DNA of 32,360 nucleotides from Schoenoplectus triqueter. Its lineage: Eukaryota > Streptophyta > Magnoliopsida > Poales > Cyperaceae. Positions within the stretch are counted from its first letter, which is position 1. Every line of letters starts with the position of its first letter. The position numbers and the translations under genes were made by a program. The stretch lies in contig CAXKVV010001841.1 of NCBI GenBank assembly GCA_964058805.1, positions 1 to 32,360 on the forward strand. Direction: 5' to 3'. Below, in pieces: positions 1-11,723 of this stretch. Under the pieces are notes generated by a model. That model was given only the letters and a program-made list of their open reading frames with translations. It had not been told where the DNA came from and did not search any database.

Positions 1-45
1 CAACGACAGAACAAGTAAGATGAAAAATTGAAAAGAAAGGGATAA

Positions 46-3000
46 ATTCAAAAAGGGGAGCCGACGCCCTCGGTACCGCTGAAAATGGGTCCGGGTGCGC
101 AAAACTTCAAAAAGGGGAGCCGACGCCCTTGGTACCGCCGAAAATGGGTCCGGACGCACAAAACTTGCAAACGGGACTCGACGCCCTCGGTTCCGTCGGA
201 AACGAGTCCGGGTACGCAAAACATAAAAACGGGACCTGACGCCCTCGGTACCGTCGAAATTGGTACGACCGCGCAAAACTTGAAAACGGGACCTGATGCC
301 CTCGGTACCGTCGCGAACGAGTCAGGGCAAGGAAAACATAAAAACAGGACCCGACGCCCTCGGTATCGCCGAAAATGAGTTCGAGAGGGCAAAATATGAA
401 AACGGGACCCGAAGTCCTCGGTACCATCGAAAACGAGTCCGGGAGCGCAAAATATGAAAACGGGACCTAACGCCCTCGGTACCGCCGAAAATGAGTCCGA
501 GAGGGCAAAATATGAAAACGGCTCCCGACGCCCTCGGTACCGCCGAAAACGAGTCCGGGCTTAAAACTTGAAAGCGGGGCCCGACGCCCTCGGTACCGCC
601 AGAAACGAGTTCGGGAGAGCAAAACATGAAAACAAGATTTTATTCCCTCGGTACCGCCGAAAACGAGTCCAGGTGTGAAAAACATGAAAACGGGACCCGA
701 CGCACTCGGCACCGCCGAAAACGAGTACGGGAGCACAAAACATGAAAACAGGAGCCGACGCCCTCGGTACCGCCGAAAACGAGTCTGGTCGCGTAAAACA
801 TGAAAACGGGACCTGACGCCCTTGGTACCGCCAAAAACGTGTCCGAGCGAGCAAAACATGAAAACAAAAACCGACGTCCTCGGTACCGCTAGAAACGAGT
901 CCGAGCGCGCAAAATATGAAATCGGGATACGACGCCCTCGGTACCATCGAAAATGAGTCGGGGAGCGCAAAACATGAAAATGGGACCCGACGCCCTCGGT
1001 ACCGCCGAAAACGAGTCCGGGTTCGCAAAACATGAATACAGGAGCCATCGCACTCGGCATCGCCGAAAACGAATCGGGGAGCGCAAAACCTGAAAACGGG
1101 AGCCAACGCCCTCGGTACCGCCGAAAATGGGTCTGGGCGCGCAAAACTTTAAAAAGGGGAGCCGACGCCCTCGGTACCGCCAAAAATGGGTCTGGGCGCG
1201 CAAAACTTGAAAACGGGAACCGACGCCCTCGGTACCATCGGAAACGAGTCCGGGCACGCAAAACATAAAAAACAGGACCTTACGCCCTCGGTACCTCCGA
1301 AAACGAGTTCGGGCGTGCAAAACATGAAAACGGGACCCGACGCCCTTGGTACCGTCGAAAATGAGTCCGGGAGCGCAAAACATGAAAACGGGACTTGACT
1401 CCCTCGGTACCGCTGAAAACGAGTCCAGGTGCGCAAAATATGAAAACGGCTCCGGACGCCCTCGGTACCGTCGAAAACGAATCCATGCGCAAAACATGAA
1501 AATGGGACCAGACGCCCTCGGTAGCGCCGAAAAACGAGTCTGGGAGAGCAAAACATGAAAACGGGATTTGATTCCCTCGGTACCGCCGAAAATGAGTCCG
1601 GGCGCGAAAAGCATGAAAAAGGTACCCGACGCATTCGGCACCGCCGAAAACGAGTCTGGTTGCACAAAGCATCAAAACGGGAGCCGACACCCTCGGTACC
1701 TCCGAAAATGAGTTCGGGAGCACAAAATATGAAAACGGGACCCAACGCCCTCGTATTGTCGAAAACGAGTCCGGGTGCGCAAAACATGAAAACGAAAACT
1801 GACGCCCTCGGTACCATCGGAAACTAGTCCGGATGCGCAAAACATGAAAACGGAACATGACGCCCTCAGTACAGTCGAAAACGAGTCGGGGAGCGCAAAA
1901 CTTGAAAACGGGAGCCGACGCCCTCGGTACCGCCGAAAATGAGTCCGGCCGCGCAAGACATGAAAAATAGAAACTGACGCCCTCGATACAGCCGGAAATG
2001 AATCCAGGCGCGCAAAACATAAAAACAGGACCCGACGCCCACGGTACCACCTAAAACGAGTCAGGGCACGTAAAACATGGAAATGGAACCCGAAGCACTC
2101 GGCACCGTCGAAAACGAGTCCGAGAGCACAAAACATGAAAATGGGAGTCGACGCCCTCGTTACCGCCGAAAACATGTCTAGAGCGCAAAATAAGAAAACG
2201 GGACCCGACGCCTTCGATACCGCTAAAAACTAGTCCCGGCGTGCAAAACATGAAAACGGGACCCGTCGCACTCGGCACCGCCGAAAATGTGCCCGAGATC
2301 GCAAAACATAAAAATGAGACATGATGCCCTCGTTACCGCCGAAAATGAGTTCGGGAGCGCAGAACATGAAAATGGGAACCGACGCCCTCGGTAGCGCCGG
2401 AAACGAGTCCAGGCACGCAAAACATTAAAACTGAAACCGACGCCCTCGGTACAGCTGAAAATGAGTCAGGATGCGCAAAATATGAAATCGAGACCCGACG
2501 CATTCGGCACTACCGAAAATGAGTCCGGTAGCACAAAACATGAAAACGGGACCCGACGCCCTCGGTACCGCCGAAAACGAGTCCGGGCACGCGAAACATG
2601 TAAACAGACCCGACGCCCTCTGTACCGCCGAAAACGAGTCTGAGAGCGCAAAATATGAAAATGGGACTTGACGCCATCCGTTCCATTGAAAAATAGTCCC
2701 GGCACGGAAAACATGAAAACGGTACCGCCGAAAACGAGTCCGACGTGCAAAACATGAAAACAGGACCCACCGCACTCGGCACCGTCGAAAACATATCCGG
2801 GAGCGCAAAACATGAAAACGGGACTCGATGCCTTCGGTACTGTCGAAAACGAGTCCGAGAGTGCAAAACATGAAAACGGGACACGACATCCTCGGTACCG
2901 CAGAAAAAGAGTCCTGATGCGCAAAACATGAAAACATGACCCGATGCACTCGGCACAGCCGATAACATGTTCGAGAGTGAAAAACATGAAAATGGGACCG

Positions 3001-3370
3001 GACGCCCTCGATACCGTCGAAAATGAGTCCGGGCGCGCAAAATAACGGGACCCAATGCCCTCGGTACCGCCGAAAATGAGTTCGACGCGCAAAACATGAA
3101 AATGGGACTCGACGCTCTCGGTACCGCCGAAAACGAGTCCGGGAGCGCAAAACTTGAAAACGGGACCCGACACCCTCGGTACCGCGGGAAATGACTCTAG
3201 GAGCGCAAAACATGAAAACAGGATCCGGTACCCTCGGTACCGCCGAAATTGAGTTCGATAACGAAAAACTTGAAAATGGGACCCGACGCCCTCGGTACCG
3301 CGGGAAATGACTCCGGGAGCGAAAAAATATGAAAACGGGACCCGACGCCCTCGGTACCGTTGAAAAATGG
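46..3370. repeat. 58-bp CpG-rich minisatellite array, about 57 units
   Basis: A tandem array of a unit close to 58 bp (some 59, a few shortened). Each unit holds in order a GACGCCCTCGGTACCG block with a self-complementary CGGTACCG core (KpnI-type GGTACC), then a GAAAACGAGTCCGGG block, then GCGCAAAACATGAAAACGGG. The first unit starts near 46-63 and the last recognisable one ends near 3365. Units vary by several percent, mainly C/T and G/A changes at CpG as expected from methylation decay. A recurrent variant, CACTCGGCACC or CATTCGGCACC, replaces the KpnI core near 691, 1047, 1629, 2093, 2266, 2498, 2769 and 2945. Base composition differs sharply from the AT-rich DNA that follows. A few units are shortened by internal deletion (around 2700-2740 and 3040). 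No spacers, so it is not CRISPR. Open frames inside it are by-products of the repeat. Confidence 0.97.
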
Positions 3371-3956
3371 TCTTCATATTCCTAGATTTTTTTAGAATTT
3401 TAGGATTTAGAATTGAGAAATATATGTTTAGATAGGATTTTAGAATTTAGAATTTAGAATTAGGTTTTAAAATAAGATTTTAGGATTTAGAAATAGGTTT
3501 TATAATAGAGGTTTATTGTAATATTATTTTTATTGTTATTATTGCTACTATTATTAGCATATTATCATTATCATTATCATTATCATCTTTATTTATATAT
3601 TATTATTATTATTATTTTATGTATTTATTTTCTTTTTCTTCCATCATATTCAGTATTATCACTGATATTTGATATCTTTGATTTTATGCTTTTCACTTGG
3701 GTTTCATTTCTAATCTACCTCAATTTATTTAGGATTAAAGACTTTGTTGTTGTTGTTGTTGATTTGTGAACTAACAAAGTCACGTGGTGCAACTAATTGA
3801 AGTTGAAATTGCAATCCAATTTTCAAAACAAAAGAAATACAGTCCGAATAAATATATCTCTTCCTGCTTTGTATCGGTATGGTTTACGGTTTACCGTTTA
3901 TTCAGTTAACATTTCCTCTTTTTCTTTTTCTTTTGAGGGATCCCTTAATTTTAATA
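3371..3956. repeat. AT-rich low-complexity stretch with short tandem and microsatellite tracts
   Basis: Immediately after the minisatellite comes a degenerate short tandem of TTTAGAATT/TTTAGGATT type (about 3385-3500). It is followed by (ATT)n and (TTATCA)n-like microsatellite tracts (about 3520-3620) and a (TTG)n tract near 3745-3763. No gene signal was seen. The open frame that starts near 3533 is translated simple repeat. Confidence 0.8.
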
Positions 3957-4258
3957 ACTTGACAATGACGTTCTAAAAAATATATAAAAATTAAAATAAA
4001 AAAATTATTCTTTTAACTTATTTATTGATAATGTTTTATTTTATACAATTTAGTTATTGTTAGATGATTCATTAAAGATCAAATTACATCCATTATAAAT
4101 TATGTAAAATCTTAATATTTTTGATGAACTATCAAATAATATTTAAATTGGTTAAATTTAAAACACCAAGAGAATATATCTATAATTATTTTTATATTTT
4201 TAAGATTTTTTAGAATATCACTGTCAAGATTGTCAAAATAACTCATTGTCAAGAGCCC
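3957..4258. mobile_element. Foldback MITE, copy 1 (degenerate)
   Basis: The left end reads ATAACTTGACAATGA and the right end AACTCATTGTCAAGAG, which are roughly inverted. The interior holds the same landmarks as the better copies at 24792-25558: an ATTGTTAGATGATTCATTAAAGATC-like centre, its inverted partner around 4120-4135 (TTTTTGATGAACTATCAA), and the sub-terminal AGATTGTCAAAATAACTCATTGTC. It has no coding capacity. It lies just downstream of the 3' end of the 5'-nucleotidase gene. Boundaries are approximate. Confidence 0.6.
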
Positions 4259-4482
4259 TTCCCTTTTTTTGGGCACACAAATCAATAAAGTCGCCACTAG
4301 AACAAATGAAGAACTGTTTCACATATAATTTACAATCAAGTTGCTACTTTGCAAATTAGCATTTGTCTTTTATTCAGACAAACATGATTACAATTATTTC
4401 TAGACATCATTCACTTGAAATGGAGTAGAAAGAATCTCTACCATTTTACAGTTGGTGGTCTTGTGAGCCCTGATCAAGCTCC

Positions 4483-7400
4483 TCAAGTGTTACTGATAGA
4501 ATATGAATGAGGATCATGTGCAAGAGTCTGCCAATGAACGAATCACACGTCAAAAAAGGAAACACTAAAAACAAGCACAAAACAATGCAATTACTAAGAT
4601 ATTTTCAAAATTGAAATGTCATGGGCACAGATTAATGAGTATTGGACAAGAGAACATTCTCAATGTAAAGAAACAAATTTATTTGGAGTAGCTAAGTTGC
4701 ATGCTTGATACTGGTGCAGAGCCAGTCTGTACTGGTTCCAGCATGCTTTGTTCAATAAAGAACATGTGCCATGTATTTCCAATTATCATGATGGTGCCTT
4801 TTTAAGTTCAATTTATACGTACTACGGGTTCTATTACTAAAAGAAATAATATGGTCACCTGCTCTTGTGATCGGAAGTACATAAACGGGGTGTAGTGCAG
4901 GAAATTTGAAACCCTTGATGTATATATGTCAGCATACCTGTTTAACATAACACCTAGTTAGGGGTAATGTAATATCTTCTTTACTACTTTCAGCATGTTT
5001 TGTAGCTAACATCAATTTCTGTTTCATTAATTCATCCTATGGGTTTCTCATAAAAAACAACAAAACACCAAAAGAAAAAAAGTAACTCATGATTCCCATC
5101 TGTCAAGGGTTAAATGGGTATTAAATGTACAGGATTCTATGAACAGGAACAGCTTTTTGGAAATGTTATCCCTTTTGTTTGCTGTGTTAATGTTTCTATT
5201 CACTGGATTTGCACGTGATACACTTAAAACATTGAGTCTGAATATAGGTATGCAGAAATAGAGAATAAATGAACTATTTCTATTCTTTGAAAAGGAAAAA
5301 ACAAGAAAAAAAAAAGAGAAGAATCACCAACTTCTCAATTTGTCTTGTAAGGTGGCTTTTATCCCAAAGGCCTGCACGGAACAAATATCCCCACCTAACA
5401 AAAAAAGGAAGGTCGAATGCAAGATGAGAAATCAATACAAATATTTGGAATATTTGTACCTACCTTAGAAATTATTGATCCAATACATAGTTCTAATGTT
5501 ATACCTCTTGTTGAAGAATTCACCATCAGCCTCCAATAATGGTGCGATTTTTTGATCCAATCTTTGCATGACAATCAGTAGCTTTTGCATACTCTCAGTC
5601 AGTTCAAAATCATCCATATTTGTAACCTCTAGTGACTACAAAATAGTGAAATTACGCAGCTATTAGAATAAACTTTATAATAACCCAAACAGGCCCTGCC
5701 AGTTTTTATTCATGGTAAAATGAATATTTTACCTGAGAAGGTCGAAAATGTGCTCGTCTTTGTGAAGCTAGACGAAGTTGATTGAACAAATCTCCAACGG
5801 TTTCTTTTTGTTGTATGAGTTTTACTAAAGCTGACTTATGACCATGGCTTTTTATTATTGCATTAAACTGTATAATACATAAACAAATTCAAAATTTAAG
5901 AAGAAATAAACTAAAAGAGCAGGATTACCAACAAGAAATACAAAGAAAGATGTATCAGACCTTTTCTTTCAACATATTGTCCATTCATCATTTTATTCCA
6001 CATAAATATATTAAGTGGATTTTTCAATAAAACATCTCTACCAATAATTTGCTAAACACAAAAATAACACAGCAAGAGGTGATCCTAGAGGTACAGTTGC
6101 GTGATAGGCTTGCTATCTCAGCAAACTACGTTTTTCTAGTTCAACTATTATTAGATTAGTTTTTTTCTTCAAGAAAATTGAGCTCAAGTTCCTACCTCAT
6201 CTTCTAATTCTCTGCAAATCAAAGCAGTACGCCATCTTAGGTGAACCTTAGATTGGCTAACATCAGTATATATATGGTCACCAACATATAATATCTCATC
6301 TCCTTGCAAATCTAGTGATTTCTCTACCATCTGGGCACTACCACCAGAATATAATCCTCCTTCAGAACATCAAAAAATATTATTGTTACCTTACTACAAT
6401 TCATTTTATTCATTCATGTATTATTATTATAAAACTATAGTGAAACTATAATATTGTAAGTATTTTTCATTCTTGGTTAATTGTTAGTGAGGTTTTAATT
6501 TGTATACATCCACCCAATAAATTGATTTGCAGCTTGGCCTAATCTCTATCTTAGTATATATAAATGCAGAAATATTAAAAAAAATCACCTGATCTTGCTT
6601 TAAAACAAGGTCGCATTAACCCGTCATCTGTCACAACTTCGTACAATGGATTCGCCATTTGAAAAAACTCAGGTTTCCGTGCTGACACTATTACCTGAAA
6701 ATACAAAAATTTTATATCCCACAAGAGTTTGATATAAAGAATTCATTGGGGAACATAAATCAAAATTTGGAGATGTTAAAATATATTTTTTAGATAGGAG
6801 CATGGAGGACCTTGGTGGTGCTAGGACCCAGCCACAATTCCACATTTCTTTTTTCTAATAACCATGACACGAATTGAATCAACTGGAACCCCAATGGACT
6901 TGACATGGATACTACCTGACCATGACCAGAACAACCAAGGACCAGAAAGTAACCAAAAATTATCAGTTGACTGAAAAAGGAAACTGACACAACCCACGAA
7001 TAGGTTGGACCAACCTGAATTAACAACACCCAAGAGAGGAACCAAAAGAGTCCCCAACACCAAATAAGAATTGACATTGCATTTACAAAAGGAAAATAAA
7101 TGTACTATATGTAATATTACATATAAAACAGGCATACATCCACAAGTAGCAACAATTCAATAACAGTAAAAATAAAATGCAGAGAAAGGCTCAACAGAAA
7201 CATACCATGTCAAAGAGATCTCTCCAAACCATGTCATTAGGAAGAAACTTATTAAAGGCATGATGCATCATCTTATTTGTGTAGTGATAATCGGAGTTCG
7301 TAATTAAAACCAACCTTTTACCAGCCTGAGACAAAAAGGCTTATGATAATTATTACAAAAATGAGAACTACAAAGACAATGGAAAAACCAAGAATCAAGT

Positions 7401-8117
7401 TTATATGTAAACCAACCTCTTTTTGATCCAACAGAGCCAGAGGAAGCTCCGGATCGGGTTCTACAAATCTCTCAGGTGCAGCCATTATCTCACTCTATCA
7501 AACATATTTAAATAAACTAATGATGGTCACGCCTTAAATGATAGGTAACAACTGCTTAAAGATGGTAAATACTTACTTTTAGTTGACCTTCAACATGCGC
7601 TCTAAATAGCGCTTTTCCCACAGCCTACAAAATAAAATAAAATAAGAGAGAAAAACTGATTAGTCCACATACATAATTTAATACAAAATCTGCAGTTATA
7701 AAAAGAAAAGTATTGTGTTGCCTTATAAAGCCCCTTATAATCAAGTGGTCCAAGGTCAGCAGGCACATCTCCTTGATCCAACTTATCAACCAGCTGTCAA
7801 AAAGAAAAGAAAATGATTCATTCAAAAGTAATTAACAACATGTTTGCATATTTCACTTCACAAAAGATACTGATTCCTGCCCAAAATGGTAATTTAAAAG
7901 GAACAAAAACAAAGTACATAAATCTTCCAATAAAATAATATTAAATAATAATTACAAAGAATAGCAGATTAAAAAAAAAATCAACCTGCATAAACATAAC
8001 AGCTTCTGAAACAGAGAAAAGGGTATTAAGGAACTCCCATCGTTTCTGTTTCCTTAAATCAACCAGCTCTCGCCCATATATTTCACTAATTAGAATGAAC
8101 AAATTACATCAACATCT

Positions 8118-8160
<43 letters not shown>

Positions 8161-11100
8161 ACTTGAGTGAAAATATACCTGACAGCTTGAGTGGATAGCA
8201 TTTTCGTGCCATGCATGGCCCTTTTAATATAACCAAACCTATCAGCCTTGACCAAATTCCCGTTTTCTTTATCAATAACCAAGCCTCTTATGACCTTCAC
8301 AAATAGAAAAAAAATATATCAAAACTACAGCCTGTGGATTGCTAACACTAGGTAGTTGACTCGAAGTAAAAATAAATAAATAATAAGCAAAAGGAAAAAA
8401 AAAAGTATACCAAATCAGGATCAAATTGAAGATTGTCTACAGGGAAACCCATACCCTTTAGGTTAGCCATTCCATAGTCATATGCTCGGCCTTCCCAAGC
8501 CTATATTGATACATTAAAATACTACCATTAATAGATTTTTACTACAAGTACAAGTTATCTTACAGCTAATTTATTTACAAGTTCATGAAACTGGCAATAT
8601 ACTAGGAGGTATAAATTAAAGGTTTATGCCATTAGGACACCTAAATCAAATGTAAAATCCTGCAAAACTAGAAAAAGCATACACCACAAAAAAAAATGAA
8701 ATATATTCACTCTGCCGCTGCAAAACATGAAAAAAAATATCCTCTATATCCCTTCCTTCCTAATCACTACTAGCTACTTTTCCTTGCTACTATTCTTAGC
8801 ATAAATGAGAGAAAAGACGGGAACAATTTTAGCCTTAAAGTTACGAAATATGCTGACAGTTAAGGTCGGTGAAAAGGTTTGGTCATTGAGCAAAGATAAA
8901 AGATATCGTAGTGTCTCTGTGGGGGCACAATTGACATGAGACTTTCTTTGTCTATCCTTCTCCGATGGAATTACATATCCCAGTTTCCAGAAGTTCGGCA
9001 AGGCTATGCATATGCTCAGAAAGCTTGAGAAAAAATACAACACAATCTGAAGACATGCATTCAATCAGTCCAAGACATGCGCTTCAGACAGATCTAGACG
9101 TGTTCAGGTCTTCTTGTTTGTCTTGTACTTAGAACTTAGAAAGACTATTTAAAGCTTTTTAACTATAGGAGGTCAAAACTTAGTAAACTCTTGCGCATCA
9201 AAACTAGGCACAAAACTATAACTTTTTAAAACCGGGATAGCCATGCTATTCATTTAAAATTATATAAGACAAAAAAATTCCAATTGACATTGAGGAGAAG
9301 GTTTACCATTCAACACTTTAAATGAGGTTAACAAACTATATGGTAACACAAGAGGTGGTAAGGTATATGATGAAAATTAAAGACGGAGTTGATGGATATT
9401 TACCATGACGTTATAATGGACAAGTGTATAGTCCATGTCGTATCCAATAGCACCAATTGACCTCAGATTTAGAGTCCTGCTACAAAATATTCCTCTAGGG
9501 GATTGTCTAACTGCCAGCGGATCCTGAATCAGAGCACCATCCAGTAATTAACCAACTCAAAAGCCAAAAAAGACATAACGGGCACATACATATGTATATT
9601 CAAAACCTGGCAATCATATGCAAGTGCAACAAGCAACAAAGGGTGATAGTAATAATCCTAATAAGAATAGTAATAGTAAGCCTACACTATAAAGCATATT
9701 AGAGACTATGCATTTTGGAACAGCAGCAACAACAAAGCCTTTAGTCCCAAATAAATTGGGTTGGCCAGAAATGAAACCCAACCAGAATCATCACAAAGAT
9801 CAAAATAAATATAGTTATAATAGTAATAATAGTAATAATAGTACTAGTCCTAATAAGAATAATAATAGTAAGCCTACGCTATAAATTGTACGAGCCTAAA
9901 TTCTAAAACCTAAGTCCTTAGTCCTGGCACAAAAGCCTATAACTCTACTCCTAAACCCTGAGCCTAAATCCTAAAACCAAAGTTCTTAGTCCCAAAAAGC
10001 CTATGACCATACTCCTAAACCTTGGTTTCTAGACTATGTATCTTGGAAGAGTGTTATATTTAACAATGTGTGCAAATAAGGTGTACAATTATAACTCCTC
10101 ATCTAGATATTATTGGAAATAACAAAAATAATTTACAATAATAGGGAGAAAATGAGAGAGTTTATACAGCAATTCCCAAGTGGCGAAGTAAGGTCTCAGC
10201 CTCCTTAGCTTCTTTCATGGCTATCTCTTCAATTGGTCCTCCGATTTTATCAACTACATGAGAAAAATAAAAGATTCAAATAGACAAATTGAAAATTAAC
10301 ATGTGCAAGCCCTCTACAAGATTACATATTCTTATTTACCGCTCAGGAAAGCATCATTTACCTCACATAGCCCCTGAGAAAAGATTTGGAAACTTCACTA
10401 TACCTATCCTTTCCCTATTCTTCAAAGAGGAACAAGCTAACCCTCTTGTATCACATTATGTTACGGAAATAAATACTGACAAATCAACAGTATTTGGGCA
10501 AGTTATGAAGAAATGGTCATATAATGGATGCATCAGACACCTATCTAAGCTTTTGGAGCACAATGACGAACTGATAATGTTTTCTTTGTTTCTTCGGAGA
10601 AGCTCATTTCTATCATTTTCCAAGGTATTTACATGTTTTGGAGTGGGCAGAACAGAATTTTTCCCAAAAAAAGAAGGATGTGCAATAGCTATCTTAGAAG
10701 TCAGCATAGACAAATTTGGATAGTCAAAATACAAAATTTGATGTTACCCTCATTTAAATCAGAAATGTTTTGCATTAGGCTATCTTTGCATTTTCAGTTT
10801 GTTTTTCAGGGCATTCATTCTTATGGTACTTTTAACTTGTTTATTTGTATCCCTCTTTTTTCAGTTTCATCTTCCTTTATTTTCAAAGTACATCACTTAC
10901 TGCTTTTTGTTATCTCAAATACTCAGGAATCAGGATACTATATTTTCATCTAATTTTAGCAATTGCACAACTCGATACCCAGAATCTTGAACAGTCCAAA
11001 ACCCAGTTTGACTTCCGTTGCTAGCTCGTAACCTCAATCATTAATCATTCCAAACCACTGAAGGCCTTCAAAACAATCTCATTTTTTTCTGATAAAATAT

Positions 11101-11723
11101 CATTAGAACCCAAAAGCTAAAAGAAAAATCAAAATTAATCCGTACCTTTTCATCCTAAAATCCAGTAAACTGATAGCAAATACCTTGCAAGCAATAATTA
11201 AAGAAAGGTTCTTATACTAATTTCACTGTTCAAAACTCAACAATACCTCGAACCGACTCTCTCTTCAATTTTGACTTACAAATAACGAGACCAGTACGGA
11301 TTCATCATAGACCACTGTGTAACCGAACCGAATTCCCGACTTTATTCCTGCCATCTATTCCGCTTTACTACCTCAATATCACTTTTATTACAAGAACTCA
11401 CCGAAGTCCTTGAGGTGCTCTCTTTTCACATTCAAGTCCCCTTTGGTGCTCTCTCCGAGATAGTCCACGTCAGAACTGTTCGATGTGGTAACGGAGAACA
11501 CATCCCCTCCTCCTTCCACTGACGCCCCAGGCCCACCCGCCTTCTTCGCATCCATAACCGTGCAACAGAGAGAAGAACCCCTTCGCCTTTCTTTTCTCGT
11601 CGCAATGGGAAGAGAGAAGCGCCCCCTCAATGGCCGTATGATGGAGATATTCGGTCTAGAAATGAGGAATTTAGGTTCTGAGCGGAGCGGGTGCTGCATA
11701 AAAAGTTCGCGTAAATCCGCCAT
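4483..11723 (-). CDS. HAD-superfamily purine 5'-nucleotidase-like protein (cN-II / IMP-GMP 5'-nucleotidase family), 17 exons
   Basis: The spliced model is 1875 nt and 624 aa. Exons 5'->3': 11723-11402, 10253-10168, 9523-9404, 8500-8411, 8294-8179, 8085-7986, 7793-7722, 7624-7577, 7494-7417, 7325-7206, 6694-6589, 6359-6196, 5867-5733, 5635-5505, 5394-5332, 4937-4859, 4527-4483 (stop TGA). Every junction keeps phase; all are GT-AG except intron 7 (GC-AG). HAD motif I is DMDYTL (catalytic Asp165, Asp167), motif II is ITNSD (Thr353), motif III is Lys391 in SARKPEFF, and motif IV is GDHIYTD (446-452). The family hydrolyses purine nucleoside 5'-monophosphates with Mg2+. Residues 1-56 are rich in Arg/Ser and poor in acidic residues, ending near SSLCC, so a plastid or mitochondrial transit peptide is likely (inference). 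Met57 is a possible second start. The start at 11723 was chosen as the first Met that gives this leader; an in-frame Met at 11840 would extend it. The C-terminus (FRSQEQ-TLAHD) matches my recollection of plant homologues, which are about 640 aa. Substrate is not determinable from sequence. Confidence 0.93.
7625..7721 (-). other. GC-AG intron (intron 7 of the 5'-nucleotidase gene)
   Basis: On the minus strand exon 7 ends CTTTATAAG and the intron starts GCAACA at 7721; it ends TTTTGTAG at 7625. Joining here gives GLYK-AVGKALF, the sequence expected for the family, with no frame shift. No GT at or near the junction keeps both the phase and this conserved stretch. GC-AG introns are a known minor class. 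Confidence 0.8.
8118..8160. repeat. (CA)n microsatellite, (GT)n in the sense of the gene, inside intron 5
   Basis: Fifteen or more uninterrupted CA dinucleotides, followed by a TATACACACA tail. The tract lies within a 93-nt intron (8178 to 8086) of the 5'-nucleotidase gene, so in the transcript it is a GU-rich run occupying nearly half of the intron. Confidence 0.95.
9653..10026. repeat. Duplicated repeats and SINE-like fragment in intron 2
   Basis: A ~40-bp stretch (CCTAATAAGAATAGTAATAG followed by TAAGCCTACACTATAAA) occurs at 9653-9693 and again at 9846-9885. A ~68-bp unit beginning GAGCCTAAAT is tandemly duplicated at 9892-9959 and 9960-10026 and carries telomere-like CCTAAACCCT pieces. 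Between them, at about 9727-9765, AACAACAAAGCCTTTAGTCC followed by a CAAATAAATTGGG block matches a motif I associate with dispersed plant short interspersed repeats. All lie in an intron of the 5'-nucleotidase gene. The family assignment is from memory and uncertain. Confidence 0.55.

Noticed and set aside
46..3370. CRISPR array
   Set aside because: Units are contiguous without unique spacers, and the context is a plant nuclear genome.
48..3377. Many overlapping long open frames on both strands
   Set aside because: They are translations of the 58-bp tandem repeat in shifting frames, with no domain and no start or splice context.
3533..3769. Open frame beginning with poly-Leu and Ile/Tyr runs
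   Set aside because: Translated ATT and TTATCA microsatellite.
4441..4500. Minus-strand frame VTLEELDQGSQDHQL as the last exon of the 5'-nucleotidase
   Set aside because: The frame set by exon 16 and the acceptor before 4527 reads TLAHD and stops at 4483; the other frame is not in phase.
4697..4790. Minus-strand frame WHMFFIEQSMLEPV as a coding exon of the 5'-nucleotidase
   Set aside because: It lies between exon 16 and the TLAHD exon, has no fitting splice sites in phase, and does not resemble the family C-terminus.
6790..7135. Minus-strand frames of 95 and 104 aa
   Set aside because: They lie inside intron 10, overlap in different frames and show no recognisable domain; at most old repeat sequence.
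8090..8300. Minus-strand frame ending in alternating Val-Cys
   Set aside because: It is exon 5 read through its donor into the (GT)n tract.
8774..9064. 96-aa minus-strand frame in intron 3
   Set aside because: No family resemblance, and its flanking splice sites do not fit; the intron joins exons 3 and 4 perfectly without it.
10289..10723. 144-aa plus-strand frame
   Set aside because: Lies antisense within intron 1 of the 5'-nucleotidase gene; no recognised domain and no promoter or splice support. Possibly a transposon relic.
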